This document shows, one piece after another, positions 1 through 23,004 of a stretch of 64,000 bases of DNA. Origin of the DNA: Xiphophorus maculatus (taxonomy: Eukaryota > Chordata > Actinopteri > Cyprinodontiformes > Poeciliidae); NCBI RefSeq assembly GCF_002775205.1, contig NC_036454.1, positions 10,622,882 to 10,686,881 on the forward strand. Reading direction: 5' to 3'. The translations under genes and the position numbers were made by a program. Below the pieces are notes generated by a model. It saw nothing but the letters and a program-made list of their open reading frames with translations. It was not told the origin of the DNA and made no database searches. Position 1 is the stretch's first letter. Each line of letters starts with the position of its first letter.

Positions 1-519
1 GCACGAGTCTCACAGCTCAAGTCATGAGGACGTGTCTTTGTGTCAGATGCCAGATGCAAATAGTCTCAGAGATTAAAAGCGTGTGGTAACATAAGAACGA
101 GCGGCAGCTCTCATTTGCATTTCCTACCTGTCGTCAGACAGACAAGCAGAGAGTCTCACCTGCAGCTAGATCTCCCGCCTCTAAATGATCTGCAGCAAAG
201 CAGAAATATGGTTTGCAACCCTTTAATGGCCAATAAAGAAACTGACTCTGATATCTGAAGCTGCAGCTCATATAACCTGCTGTGCAGTTTGCTTTACTTT
301 TCTAGGAAACAGATATTTTTCCTTGTAATCATGTAAAGACTGAAAGTTTCTCAAGGTTTGTTGTTGTACTTCTTTTGGCTGTTTTTCTGCCGGGGCCCTG
401 TTGACTGGAGCCACATTTAGCTATTCAAACTTATAAATTCATATGCTGATATGCAGATCAGCGGGTACACTGAGAATAAACTCTCACTCAAGGTTTTTAA
501 CTCCTTGCTAAAGCGGCAG
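1..519. other. Intergenic, nothing recognised
   Basis: No splice-flanked coding segment, RNA gene or clear repeat could be recognised on either strand here. The sequence is AT-rich with many stop codons in all frames. Confidence 0.5.
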
Positions 520-1075
520 TATTATGTGTTTTCCAGGCACATAATGCCATTTTATAGCACAATCAAGTAGCTATGTTACCTTCAGTTGTTATAAAAGCAG
601 ATACATATCAAATATGTATCTGCTGTATGTATTTCAAAGTAAAGAAATTTTACTTTGTAATTTAACTCCTTGAAATTGGGCCTCTGTCTCTTTAAAAACT
701 TCTGCTCTTTCTGAAACTCTGCCTTCAGGAAGTCATCACACCAGAGCTTCTCTATTTATCTTTCAACAGCATTTATACCAGTCATGCACTGAGAAGTAGC
801 TCGTTTAATGAGTTCAGCTCCACCAGGTGTTTGCTAATTGCTGCTGGCTAGTCTGAAGGAGCTGAGGGGGTGATTCGCGGAGGATAGCTGCTCTGAAACT
901 TAGAAACTGCAGCTCAGAGGAGGTGCTTCGTCCTGAAGGCGGAGCTAGATCCACCCAGTCATGGAGATTAAAGGATTTCTCAAACATGCCTGAAAGACAA
1001 CTCTATGTTTTTGATGGTGGAATAACATTATAACATGACATAAAGCTCAAAAAAGTCCCTTTAAGACATTTAATG
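520..1075. repeat. Dispersed repeat, family A (copy 1)
   Basis: The block around 530-690 (tagcacaatcaagtag, then gggcctctgtctctttaaa) is found again in inverted form at about 36145-36305 inside ikbkb intron 2, with matching order of short motifs (tttaaagagac..gaggccc, acttgattgtgctataaaat, ggaaaacacataat). Two diverged inverted copies in one window indicate a dispersed non-coding repeat. I cannot assign it to a named family; the lack of coding sequence fits a non-autonomous DNA element. Confidence 0.55.
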
Positions 1076-1267
1076 AGCGGTTATTTTAGATATTTTCCAC
1101 TGATTTTTTCTAAGAAATATTAAGAAATTGTGTCTATCAGATAGGCTGCTGGCATTAAAGTTCTAAAAGATTTATTTAAAACTGCTTCTGATACAGTATC
1201 TTGCAAAACTAATTGACATTTTATATTATAAACCACAAACTTCTTTGTTTTCTAATAGGATTTTAGA

Positions 1268-1344
1268 AAAATGCTATTAGATTTTCCTGAAATCTAATAG
1301 CATTTTAGATTTATCTTTTGTTGATAAGATAGATCAACAAAAGA
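1268..1344. repeat. Two adjacent perfect hairpins
   Basis: A 17-bp stem (AAAATGCTATTAGATTT at 1268-1284 and its perfect complement at 1290-1306) has a 5-nt loop. Directly after it comes a 12-bp stem, TCTTTTGTTGAT at 1314-1325 with its complement at 1333-1344. Such stems are typical of short palindromic DNA elements; no coding sequence is associated. Confidence 0.7.
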
Positions 1345-1404
1345 GACACACAATTATGAACAGAAAGAAAAATGAAACTGATTTTTATATTTTTGTGATG
1401 AAAA

Positions 1405-2480
1405 TCTGAAAAGTGTGGTGTACATTTGTATTCAGCCCTCTGGGAATCAACTACTTGATAGATCCACTGTTCTCTGCCATACCAGCTCCAATGCTTTATT
1501 TCTAGACAAGGAAATATTTTACAGTCTCACAACAGATAATTGGTTGAGCTTAGATTTGGACTTTAACTGGGCCATTTTCACAGATGATATGTTTTGATCT
1601 AAACTATCCTGTTGGGCCGCTGGCTGTAAGTTTGTTGGAAGGTGAACCTCTTCCCCAGTCTCACGTAGAAAGAGGCACAAATGAAGAATTTAATAAACAA
1701 AACTTATAAAAACTCAGAAAAGTTAAATTTCTCACTGAACAGCGAGAAAGCGAGAGCTCATACGAGTTTTAGTTCAGCTGAAACACATGGAGATGACGAG
1801 GCAGCGCATGTGAGTGAATACAATAGAAACAGGAAGCAGAATAATACAATGAGAGAAGCTAAAGAGGACATAAACAACAAACCAAACCGAGAAGGCAATC
1901 ACTAATCTCAGGAAAATAAAATAAAATGCACAAAGTTACAAAATGCAGCAATAAAGAAAACTAAACTTGAAGGAATAATCTTGTATGGCAAGACATTTTG
2001 AGCAATAATACAAGGAAGTGAACAGCATGAATAAAAAGGAAATAATCAAAATACAAACACAGTAAAACATGACAGGAATAATCAATGGAAAATAATATAA
2101 ATATTCAGGAAAGACAACAAACTATGAAAATAAACCTGAAGGTAAAAACCAAAAGGTCAGAAATAATCCATAAGAAATAATCAAACACCGACCAAAACCC
2201 AAACACCTTTTGTAGCCCCTGACTGGTTCTCTTCCAGTTTAATCTGTATTTATCTTAATTAACCTCTTCTTCCTCCCTGATACTTTGTTTCATACCTCAG
2301 CATGATACTGCCACTACCATGAAGATGACATATTCAGTGTTCATTTAACCCTATATAAAATAAATGCAGGTGGGCCAAAAAGTTAAGTTTCTATCTTCTT
2401 GGTTCCATGTGTTTGCCGATTCTTCTACATGAGTTGGGTTTCTTCTTGCCACTATTTTATAAAGATCACATAAAATCTCA
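1405..2480. mobile_element. Diverged Tc1-like and other repeat remnants
   Basis: 1405-1680 resembles the non-coding arm of fish Tc1-like transposons (tgtggtgtacatttgtattcagccc; later ttggaaggtgaacctcttccccagtctc). 2295-2345 contains a catgatactgccactaccat motif close to the back-translated GGSIMLWG stretch of Tc1 transposases. 1690-2215 between them is A-rich with no recognisable frame and may be a separate insertion. Assignment is from memory of the family and is weak; no intact transposase is present. Confidence 0.35.
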
Positions 2481-3589
2481 ATAAAACCAAATACAACACA
2501 AAATAATAATTGTCCTGTTGCCTTCTAAGCTTTGGATCTCTTCAGCTACTGGGACATCCTCTTCCCAGTTTCAGGTTACTGATTTAGCAAAGCGCCATCA
2601 GATATTTACAGCTTGTGCTTTTATGAACTAACCCTCCATCTTTTCATCACCGCCTGACACCTCTGAGGTGTTAAAAGAAGCCACTGTATTAGGACTGAGA
2701 TTAAATTACACACTAGTATACTGTGTTTACATGAAAGGTGAAGGGAATTATTTGAATTGAATCTTATCCAGGGTTATCAGAATAAAGAGATTTGAATAAT
2801 AAGATAAAAATACATGGCGCTCTGGGGTTTTTTTCTTATAAAAGTGCTTCAAAAACATATTATTTACAATTGTGTGCTACTTTGTGTCACTCTTTTAAGT
2901 AAAATCCCAATAATATACTCAGACTTTCGATGCATTAAAGCAACAAAATTTGTTTATGTTTTATGTAAACACTATCATTTATACTAGTTTAAGAGCATTT
3001 TTGTGCCAAAGCGATTTATTTGTCAGAGTTAGTCAGCTTTACAAACAAAGAAAAACATTTTACTGACCGAGGCAGCCAAAGTCACTGTTACTAATTACAG
3101 TTTAAATACGAGGTTTCAGTTTTGCCGGTCAGAGTAACTACTTCCCTTTCAGAAAAGGTGATCCCAAAATTACTAAGGTTATGATATTATTAGATTACAA
3201 ATTTTAGAGCTGAAATAAATGTCATTATTTTCACCACCAACCAGGGTTTCCAACATGCAAGAGAGGAAGTTACTCCCAGCTATTTACGACAACTTCAGGA
3301 GGAAAGTAATTAAATCTACTTCATCATCTTGTATGGCCTTGATTCTAGATGAGAAAAGTTGTGCTCATCATACAACACTGGATGCAATTTAGGAAAAATA
3401 TATTAGATTTCTGAGAGAACAACACACACAACAATCCGCTTTCTAAAGCAGCTGATTCAGAATCACCTGCCATGTTGCAGCAGGTGAATAAAGAAACATC
3501 GTGCAGGAATAGTCCGCTTTACCGCCTGAGCCAAGAGAAATGACAAATGATTTTTATTTTTGGTTCCTTCTGTTGGGCTTCATTATTCA
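2481..3589. other. Intergenic, nothing recognised
   Basis: AT-rich sequence without a splice-flanked coding segment or a repeat that I can match elsewhere in the window. Confidence 0.5.
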
Positions 3590-4103
3590 TGTCGAATCAA
3601 GTTCATTTGTTTAGCACATTTCAGCAACAAGGCAGCACTATAAAATTGTAATACAGTAACCAATTATGAAACAAGCAATAACTATTACATTTAGTAAAAT
3701 TTTGTCATTGAATACGTCAGATATATTCATCCAGTTATTATAAATCAAAGGGGGTTTAGCATTGATTTAAAGGAACTCAGTGTTTCAACAAGGCAGTTCA
3801 AAGAGCTTCATATTGTGAAAACATAAAAATATCAAACGCATGCAGAGAAACCAGTAACAGACGTTACATTTTGTCAATTATTAAAATCATCAATACACAT
3901 CAAATATGTCGGTCAATGTTTCACTTATTATGGGTCAAGAGGCAACTGGGCTTTTTAGTATAGATTTAAAGAAGCTCAATGTTTCGGCTATCTTGCAGTT
4001 TTGTGGAAGTTTGTTCCAGATTTGTGGAGCACAGACACTGAATGCTGCTTCTCCATGTTTGGTTCTGGTTCTGGGGATTCAAAGCAAACCAGAACCAGAA
4101 CCG

Positions 4104-4137
<34 letters not shown>
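3590..4137 (-). mobile_element. LINE 3' end (L2/Rex-like), minus orientation
   Basis: Read on the minus strand, about 3960-4075 encodes the decayed C-terminus of a non-LTR retrotransposon reverse transcriptase (the pattern aromatic-x-APQIWNKLP followed by a Ser-Phe-Lys stretch), and 3595-3650 is its 3' tail (loss of plus-strand ...cagcaacaaggcagc). The same pieces recur at 39583-40385, 41600-41920 and 55780-55930. Only the 3' end is present, as expected for 5'-truncated copies. The L2/CR1/Rex clade call is by resemblance and is not settled. Confidence 0.65.
4087..4137. repeat. Hexanucleotide microsatellite (AGAACC)n
   Basis: About eight tandem copies of AGAACC with one substitution (a GG in one unit). 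It lies at the inner end of the LINE tail, next to the segment complementary to AACATGGAGAAGCAGC. The apparent Pro-Glu repeat peptide read through it is a consequence of the 6-bp period. Confidence 0.9.
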
Positions 4138-5263
4138 ACCTGAGAGGTCAGGATTGTTCATACAACAACAGCAGATCTTTAATATATTGTTGTGCTAAAC
4201 TGGTCAGTGATTTATAAGCTAACTTCCTCTGAGCTACAGGGAATCGGTGTAGGGACTACAGGGTTGTTCCGGATAAAATTGTATGTAATCTAATCCTAAT
4301 CTGTCTGCCTCCCAACAAGAACATACAAAAGGTTTGTCTGCATGTTTGTCTGTTTGTTTGTCACTCACTTTTTCCATGAGAAGTTGCACAGACTGGCAGA
4401 CTTTCAAGTTTACAATAATACATTTTACTATAAAACATTTGTGACTAATTGTCCAGTAATGATCACTGCCAGTATGACTCAGAAGACTCAGTCACACATA
4501 ACGGGAAGGAGACAAAGACATATTGAATTAATAGATGATAGTTGAGGAGAATTTCCATGATACAGGAATAGGCATGTGCAATGTTCCAATTAATTTGATG
4601 GAAATCATTGAGACTGTGAATGAAGGAGTTGAATAAAGCTGAAACTAAGCAAGAAAATACAACATTTAAGGCAATTCAATGATTAAATTGATGTAGAGAA
4701 GAAACAATAGAGATCTGAAAAGAAACAATAATAAAACAAAGGAGTAAGTAGAGAAAGAGGAATATAGGACGACCAGGAAACAAGCATCTATGTCAAGCAT
4801 AACAAAAACCACAGCCAGAAATCACAGATCATCAAGAGTAGAATTGGGAATTTATGATTCACAGAGAACAAGTTGACAAGATTTAAGTCTCAAAACCTGA
4901 AACAGATGTGAAGAACATTTTTAAATTATTATTATTATTATTTTATATAAAAGAGTCATTTCTTCTGTTGCTCCCAACCAACAAAAAGGCAGAAAATTAA
5001 TTAAATTCAGTGCTGAATAAAGCAAGTAAAATATTTTTATTTTCAGCAGCCAGCAGGGGGCGACATTGATCCTTTGATTGCACACGAAGAAACGCAGTAG
5101 AAAACTTGATCAGGGGTAACTAATATGTAAATTTTATTTCCTAACTCTGATGTTAGTGTGTTCCTCTTTCTATAGCGGCGCATGTGGCCCTCATAAACAC
5201 CGCCACTGACTTCTACACAGAGATAATTACCAGAGCTTAACATCTAAGTCTGATGTCAAAAAC
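4138..5263. other. Intergenic, nothing recognised
   Basis: AT-rich with a short (ATT)n run near 4927. Small open frames here have no splice context or family resemblance. Confidence 0.5.
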
Positions 5264-5492
5264 TATGGAAGCCCGTTTCCGCCACTGTGTTAAAAAAAAA
5301 ATAAATAAATAAATGATCTCATTATAGTGAGATAGTATCTCAAAATAATGAGATACTATCTCAAAATAATGATAGTAACTCAAAATAATGAGATACTATC
5401 TCAAAATAATGATAGTAACTCAAAATAATGAGATACTATCTCATTACTTTGAGATTTTTTTTTTTACAGAGTGGCAGAAACGGGCTTCCATA
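5264..5492. mobile_element. Palindromic MITE with internal tandem repeats
   Basis: The ends are imperfect inverted repeats of about 36 bp: tatggaagcccgtttccgcc at 5264-5283 pairs with its complement near 5473-5492, then ccactgtgttaaaa pairs with ttttacagagtgg. The core (about 5311-5455) is built of repeated, partly self-complementary units made from ctcaaaataatgagatacta. No open reading frame is present, so this is a non-autonomous, hairpin-prone DNA element of 229 bp. Superfamily cannot be fixed because a clear target-site duplication is not visible. Confidence 0.75.
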
Positions 5493-6000
5493 CTATCCTG
5501 ACAACAATCTGAGCTCTGTAAAAATGTCTTCTTGCTACACAAAACCCAGAAACTAACCAAACATAAACAATGCTCTGCGCCATTGTTGCACTTTTTGTTT
5601 GCTTTGTGACTTCGGACAACAGAAAGCACACTACCTGCTGTGTAACTTAATAAACTTCCAGCCTAGGGCTATAATAAGATGTGCATTTACTCTAAAGTAC
5701 ATCTATAAAGTTGTTGCTACTGTTTGGCAAACTTCTGGTATAATTCTGGGTGAATAACTAACCATTCAAGAGAGATAATGTCGCTTTAAAGTGGCTGATT
5801 TCATCGTCTGCACATTTTCATCAGGTCTATGTAGGGATTTTCTTCCCAACTAGTCTTAAATTGTTTGGGATTTTTTTCTCCTATATGAACATCCGGTTAT
5901 GTCCAAGTTTCAATTGTCTGAAAGTTAATTTAGCTTACAAGTTACATAAAATATAAAAATGCATTATAAAGTCAAATTCTAGTTTTGTAAAACCACTGAA
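5493..6000. other. Intergenic downstream of plat
   Basis: No gene or recognisable repeat; lies beyond the probable plat poly(A) site. Confidence 0.45.
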
Positions 6001-6004
6001 CCAT

Positions 6005-7013
6005 TTTCTTTTCTCAAAGTATTTTATTGAAACAGAAATGTGTTTACATACAAGGCTATAATAACAAGGACAATAAATTACTGACAACATGATACTCAAA
6101 GTATGTATATAAACATAAACATTTCTACAAAAACTGTACATAAATATTAATTTAGCGCATCTGAAACTCACAATCGCAGAACAAAGCAAGTTTAAACAGT
6201 TCAGCTTTGCAAATCAGTATGCGGTTTACGGTACAAAACATTCATATAAAACTAATAATCATAAAATATGCTTCCTGGGATCAACCCAGCTGTCTTTTGT
6301 AAAAAAAAAAAAAAAAAAAAAAGAGACTGAGAACGATTTCTGCTCTGATGATTGGCTCGAGAATCTCCTGCTTTTTGCCTCCGTGTTATCATCTGCCGTT
6401 ACCTAAGAAGCTAAAATCAGAAAAAATCTGCACAAATAAGCAGAATCTGAACCAGCAGATTATTTATGGGGTTTGGTTGCAGGTCTGGGATCCCTCAACA
6501 ATATTTTAAGTTGTCCTATAAATGCCGTCATAAAATAAACCCTCTTCGAGAGTAGCTATGAGTAACTAAAAAGCTCTCTGACGAGGCAGAGGGAATAAAA
6601 GTGCTTCAGGTCTGTCAGCAGCTCCTAATTTCTTTCAGTAAAGCTGCAATAAAGTAAAAAGAAGCTTATAAACTTTCTTTCTTCTTAGATTCACTGAGTA
6701 GGCAGGGAAAAACCTTTGTCATCAGGAAACAACAGAAAACGTCAGGATTATTAAACAACGGCCCCCACAGAAGGAGGACAAAACACTTTTGAAACAGTCC
6801 GATGATAACAGAGAAGACTAGAAACATTGATGATATGGAGCTACGCTAAACTCCACAAAACCCTCTGGTGTGTTTGTGTCCTGCTGACTTCAAACCTCCA
6901 CCCGTTCACAAAACAGAGCGCCGTGGATTTCTCCGTCTATCATCAAGATAAACCGCGCGTCCACTGAGTTTATGAGTCATTTAACAACACATTTGTTTGC
7001 GGTTTCTCCAACT
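6005..7013 (-). other. plat: plat 3' untranslated region (probable)
   Basis: The segment after the plat stop codon (minus strand, running down from 7013) has no coding potential. A canonical AATAAA occurs on the minus strand at 6028-6023 (CAATAAAATAC context), about 1 kb after the stop, and is the most convincing poly(A) signal. A 20-plus nt homopolymer (A on plus, U in the transcript) lies at 6301-6322. Exact cleavage site is inferred. Confidence 0.5.
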
Positions 7014-17225
<10,212 letters not shown>

Positions 17226-18344
17226 GACTTCCAGGTTTTCTGCCGTTTCAGTTTTGCTCAATTTTCTGAAAGACAAACAAGAATTTATCAGAAGAGTTTG
17301 CTTTAGATTCACTAAATTAAATCAGATTGTTTATTAACATTTTCAACATCTACATATGAACACTTAGGGACTCTGAGAAGACATGCTGTTCTTTAATCCC
17401 ATGACAGTGCAAAATATTATAAAATATAAAACATGATGTGCATATCCTGCACCATTTTCACAAACGCAACAATAACATCACTGCTGACAGGAAATGTAAG
17501 GATCTGCAAAAATGTTATTACCAATGAGTTAACTGTCCCCCACACACATTGCGGTTTCTTTATCTTTCGTCACCAATATGTCATCAACTGAGACAATCAC
17601 AGGAAAATGTCAATATTGGTCACCTTCTCCCAGCTGAACTATTCCTGCATTCAGTTCACTTCCTCCGTCAAACACTGAGCACACCAAAACGGGTTGCCAC
17701 TGGAGCAGAAGGGCTGTAAACATTTAGTACCAGAGGAAACTTGAAGGCCACTTCCAGTTTTATTCCATGCAGGACTCGCATATTTCAAGTTTTCAGTCCA
17801 CCTTGAATTCATTTCCCTCTTTTGTTTACATTCCCTTTATGAAGACCCCTCCTATGGTTTAATTACAGATAGAAAAGACAAATTTGTTTTCCAGAAGAAA
17901 TAAACAGGAAATGAGTAATTTACTGTTGGTTAACAAACAAAAAAAATACACAAGAACCGCCACATCAGACAACATGATGTGGAAAACCCTGCAGTTATAA
18001 AAGGCTGAATACAATAATGCTTTAACACATTAAAGCAAGGAAACAACTAAGAACAAAGGACTGGACTGGGATAGACCTTCTAATGTTTCTATTTTAAATT
18101 TTAAAAAAAGAAGTGGTTTGCAAAATCATTCACACTGTTTGAACTTCACAGATTTCATAGTATCTTGGGATTCTAACTGGTAATCCAACACGAAGTATCA
18201 CAGCACAAATATTCTCCAAACAGCCTGACTAAACTTGACCTAGTTAGCAGAAGAAGGGTGGACAAAACATTCAGTTTCTAGATGTGCCAAGCTGCTTAGA
18301 GACAAGCCTCAGAAGACATGCAGGTGTATTGGGACTCTACACTT

Positions 18345-18650
18345 TTTTGTCCAGTTTCTGGTGTAAATATCTTAGCTTTGTCTTATAGCAAGTGTACTAA
18401 CCTACAAGTAACTTTTTAACAAAATATCGGAGCTTGTTTGAAGACAATATTTATCACTTAATGTTGATTTTAAAATGAAGTACCAGTAGGTTATTACACT
18501 TACAACAAGACATTTTCCCATGTTGTAAGTGAAATAATCTGCCAGTAGTGGAACCAGTACTTTTTAAATCAATACTAAGGAATTATTTGCTTAAAACAAG
18601 CTACTATTGCTGAAATGTTATACTTAGTAATATTTTGTGTTTTTGCAGTG
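18345..18650. mobile_element. Foldback MITE family B, copy 1
   Basis: Two inverted arms joined at acaagacattttccc/atgttgtaagtgaaataatctgcc, ending with tttttgcagtg. Shares order and sequence with copies at 22640, 26225 and 52525. Confidence 0.75.
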
Positions 18651-19601
18651 TGCCTCAAAAACATGTAAAAAAAACTTCAGAATGGTTCCTTGTGGTCTAA
18701 GAACTTTTATTCTGCAAAAACGGGAGTAAAAAACGGGAGTCTGCTGCCCCACATTCGAGTGTGAGTAAACATGAGTCACAACAGTCAAAGATGAGAGGAG
18801 GATGCACTAAAATAGAAAATGAGAAAGCTGTGCAAGACATAAATAAGTAAGACGGATTCCTAAATAAAAACCTTCAATGTTGAAAAGGGAACTTCCTTCA
18901 CAGAGCATGTGCATAACAGAGATCCAGTAATAACCACCTGAAGCCATGCCAGCTGTCCTCCTCTCTGCCTTGTGCAATCTCCAGTGAGTCACTCTCTGAG
19001 GTCATTAAATACATGAAACTGTATGTGAGGTAAAGCAGTTACATTGGCAGGCGCTCTCAAAAAAAAAAACAAAGTGCTCAGGAACGTGGAGATAATCCTG
19101 AAGCTAATGCTCATTTCACCCAGTGTTCAGTAAAGCAAACTCCACATGTACGGCATTTAACGCGTAAACTCACCGCAAACTGCACAGAGCCTGGCAGAAA
19201 CTATACGTGCCTGAGTCAAATAAATAAAAAACGTTCACCCCCCGATACAAGAGCCCCACTGGCAGAGTGACAAAGACACGCCAGTTTCTTTTTTGTTTCC
19301 TTTTGTGCATCTGTTCTGACCCATTCAGCCGCCTGTGCAGCCGTGTCAGCTGAAAACATGTGTTTCCTGCTCAAACCGGCGTCTGGCCTCTGAGTTTTAA
19401 AAAAAAAACAACTGGATAACGAAGCGTGCATGCACGAAAACACTCATCAGAACATCAGATATCAACACATTTGCCTCCCAGCCTGTCACGGGCCTGACAT
19501 GCAGGGGCCCATTTAGGGGAACATCAGCACTGGAACGGGTCCAAGTTTCTGCAACTTTAGTACATATAAGAGGAAAGGAAGCCGCAGTATGCAGACAACA
19601 A

Positions 19602-20030
19602 GGCCTGTCGCAATAAGGAATAATTCAAGTAATTACATGATAAATTAAAAGTAACTCAATAATGATTGTGCATGATTTATCGTTTTTCTCTTTTCTTTCT
19701 CTATTTCTACTGAAAACTGGATGATAAAAGTCTTCAGTCTGGTGTTTTGATCTCAACTAACCTTGACAATTTTGTTTAAACATACTTCATAATTCATTTT
19801 ATTTGTTGTTTTGTTTGTTCATTTTGAATATTTAACATGTCTTGCAGTTCCAGTGTCAAATGTTCATTGGGATTTAAAGTTTATTGATCCTTGAGAATCT
19901 GTTCTTTCTTTCTGTTACTTGAAAATGGTCTCAAAACAACAATATTATTGTTTATTGCAATAACTCCTGCGACAATTTATCATCCAACAAAATTTGTTGT
20001 CATGACAAATATTGTGTTTAGATATACTGT
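19602..20030 (+). mobile_element. Dispersed repeat family C, copy 1
   Basis: Begins ggcctgtcgcaataagg and runs through gatgataaaagtcttcagtc to ttattgcaataactcctgcgacaatttatcatccaac. The same sequence is present inverted at about 45019-45440. The ends (ggcctgtcrcaataa) are roughly inverted to each other, as in a MITE. Confidence 0.65.
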
Positions 20031-20419
20031 AAATACTGTGTTTATATCTACATGCAATATTTATATGTGTTTAGATATAAATATTATATCTCTAATTATA
20101 CAGTTAGAGATATAATATTTATAACCCAAGTGTGAAATTAAAAGAAATCTAAATATGAGCTAAATATGAAATAAATTGAATACACAAAATGAAATAAAAA
20201 CAAGTATGTACATGGGAATGTGTAAATCTACACACCTATAAATGAGTTCAGAGTAAAACTAAAACACATTTCTAACATCAATGACTAAAAAATATTAAAA
20301 TATTCACAATTTATAGATTTTTTCAAAATTTTGCATTTTTGTGTAACAGACCAAGATAAAAATGTCCTAATTTGTAATATTTAGCAAAAAGTAGGATATA
20401 CAGTAGAGTGCCAATAAAA

Positions 20420-20720
20420 ATTAGTTTTTAAGTATTGCAACAGATTCTTGTTTGAGCTTAGGTCCAAACTTTGACTAGGCCTTTAATGCCTCTGCCTGTT
20501 TGTTCAGGGTTGCCGTCCAGCTGGGAGGCGAAGCTCCAACATATCTGAAGTTATTTAAACCGTCTCACAGGTTCACTGCCACAGTTGTCCTGTTTTTACC
20601 TTAAGTCACATTCTGATTCACTCTTAACAATTATCTGCTGAGAAGAGCATCCCCACAGCATCACACTGCCATCACCGTGTTTCACTGTCAACTGTCAGTG
20701 TTTCTCTACACTCCTGACTT
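20420..20720 (-). mobile_element. Tc1-like remnant
   Basis: Contains ccaaactttgactaggcc and catccccacagcatcacact gccatcaccgtgtttcac in the order expected for the reverse strand of a Tc1 transposase (S-P-D region; G-G-S-I-M-L-W-G region). Heavily decayed. Confidence 0.5.
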
Positions 20721-21010
20721 ATTTCAGCAATAGCCTTCACAGAATTCATTAATGACTTTGTTGAAATATTTTAAGAAATATGCACATAACATGCTTATAA
20801 ACATGCATAAAAGAAAACGTCTGTTTTCCAGGCTTTTATATTCACAACGCTTCAAAAGAAGTATTTTTGTTTCAAATCTTAATTTAAAATTGTTGGCTAT
20901 AAACTGGAAGGATAATTCATCATTGCAATATGCAGCCTACATGTGACCTTGGTTTTATCCAAACTTTATTGCTGTTTATGTTTTTTAAGAGAAATTTGCC
21001 ACTGAGCAAA

Positions 21011-21066
21011 CTAGTTTTACTACTTTTACTAGTTTTACTAGTTTTACTAGTTTTACTACTTTTACT
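21011..21066. repeat. Nonanucleotide tandem repeat (TAGTTTTAC)n
   Basis: Six units of 9 bp, two of them with a TAC start (tacttttac). The period keeps both strands open, producing Leu-rich and Ser/Lys/Thr-rich pseudo-peptides; no sign these are expressed. Confidence 0.9.
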
Positions 21067-22639
21067 CTCCTCGCTCATGTTTTCACTCTGCATTGCTGAC
21101 GCAGTACAAGACCGGGTAACATGCTGCTTTGAACTAAGTAACCAAACTAGTTCCTTTGAACTAAGCAAAGAGGCTTTTAGGCCAAAATAGGTAAGGTGAT
21201 TAATCTGGGTTATATAGTATTAACATAATAAGATATTTAGATTAATCACATGCTTTAACGACAGCCACAGCTTCTATTAAACTCCACATAAATTCACTTT
21301 ATTTACTAATCAATTATTCTGAAGGCCCTGAATTTTATTTAGGGGCGCCATATTAAAGGGTGATGACTACAAATAAACACCACACATTTTTCATTGTTGT
21401 TTACATTAAAAAAAAAGGCTATTTAACTCGTCATAACCCTTCAAAAAATGTGCTACTTTGTGTTTGTTTTATAGCACAAGATCCATAGTGTTCCAAATGT
21501 CCTAAATTTAAGGTTTCAGAATAATTTTGCAAGGCCCTATTACCAAGTAGATGCCTAAATATTTATTCTAGTCATAAAAAAAACAAAAAACAAAGTTAAC
21601 ATCCGAAACATCTGGAACAGAGTATGCAGCTGGGAGAGAGTGTGGTTCCTCTTCTTAGTGGGTCAAATAAGAAAAGACAACATGAAAACATCTTTAGAGA
21701 AGCTGAGGTCAGACTGTGACTCATAATAGCCGGTTAAAGATGGAGAACTTAAGCACTGCAAACAAATACAACAGACGCCGGCGATAGGTTCGCACAAACA
21801 TGCCTGCGCTCTGCAGTTATGTCCAAAGCTGGAAGCAGATGCCACCAGGTTCGTGACATTTCTGTGTATTTATGGAACTGGTCCTTAGTGCTGAACACCA
21901 TGTTAGCGATGAGAGCATCAGAGAAGATTTGTAATGATGACGATGTGCAGAAAAAGATTGCGTGTGAAAGATTCCTTTATGACCAAAATGCTAAACTGTG
22001 AATGGTTTGGTTGTGAGGGACAGCATTCAACATGCCTGCTAAAGATTCAAGCATCTCTACTAAGTTTTTATTTATTTCTTTATTGTTCCTCTTTCTCTTC
22101 CTCCTCATCACGGCACGATATGAGGAGGAAGAGGCTTTGGTTTTCTAAGTCATGTGATTGATGTGTTAACTTATTTTTTCTGATCTGATACATTACTGAA
22201 GCCTCTTGTGTTAGCTTCCATTTTAAATGCTCCGCTTTTCCTTCTGTCTATAAAATCTATAATCGCCTAAAATTATTTATCTGGCATAGTTTATTCAAAC
22301 TAACTCATTTTGAACAATGGCAACTCTACTTTTAATCTACACTTCAAGTAATCTTTCTTTTTTTTATTAAAAAATTGGCACATTCTGAAGATATTTCATT
22401 TACCACCTAAGCTTATTTTATTAAAATATATAGAAGCAAATAACTAAATTCCTTTTTGAATAAGAAAACAAACATTTTATCACCTAAAACGGAATAACAT
22501 AGCATTCCTTATACGCTTGACAATTCATAGGAAAGGATTTTATTCCAGTTAAAAATGCTTCTACCATCTGACAAGATGAAAAGAACAATGCAGAGCTGAT
22601 GTGTTGACTATTTTTAGATTTACCAAAATGTGTTTAATG

Positions 22640-23004
22640 TGAGTTTTTTTGCAGTGCAAATATCTTAGTAGATGTGAAACCAGACAAAATTAACTTACAA
22701 GTACGTTATATGAGCTTGTTTCAAGTTAAAAATATCCTTAATATTGATTTTAAAAGTGTTAGTTCCTTTGGTAGATTATTCCATTTATGACAAAACATTT
22801 CCTCATGTTATATGTGAAATAATCTGCCAATGGAACAAGTATTTGTTTCATCAATATTAAGAAATTATTTACTTAAATCTTAAAACAAGCTACTATGTCT
22901 TGCTGAAAAGTTACTTGTAAGTTAGTTTTGTCTTATTTCAGGTGTAATAAGATATTTGAACTAGAAACTAGACAGAAAATAGTAAAAATTTTGTGTTTTT
23001 GCAG
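22640..23004. mobile_element. Foldback MITE family B, copy 2
   Basis: Ends gagtttttttgcagtgc ... gtgtttttgcag; arms share tgcaaatatcttag, gacaaaattaacttacaagta, then the centre, then inverted acttgtaagttagttttgtc and aagatatttgaac. Non-coding. Confidence 0.78.

Noticed and set aside
3906..4217. Pro-Glu repeat peptide
   Set aside because: Produced by the (AGAACC)n microsatellite inside a LINE tail; no start context or splice support.
20920..21190. Leu-rich or Ser/Lys/Thr-rich small proteins on both strands
   Set aside because: Low-complexity products of the 9-bp tandem repeat.
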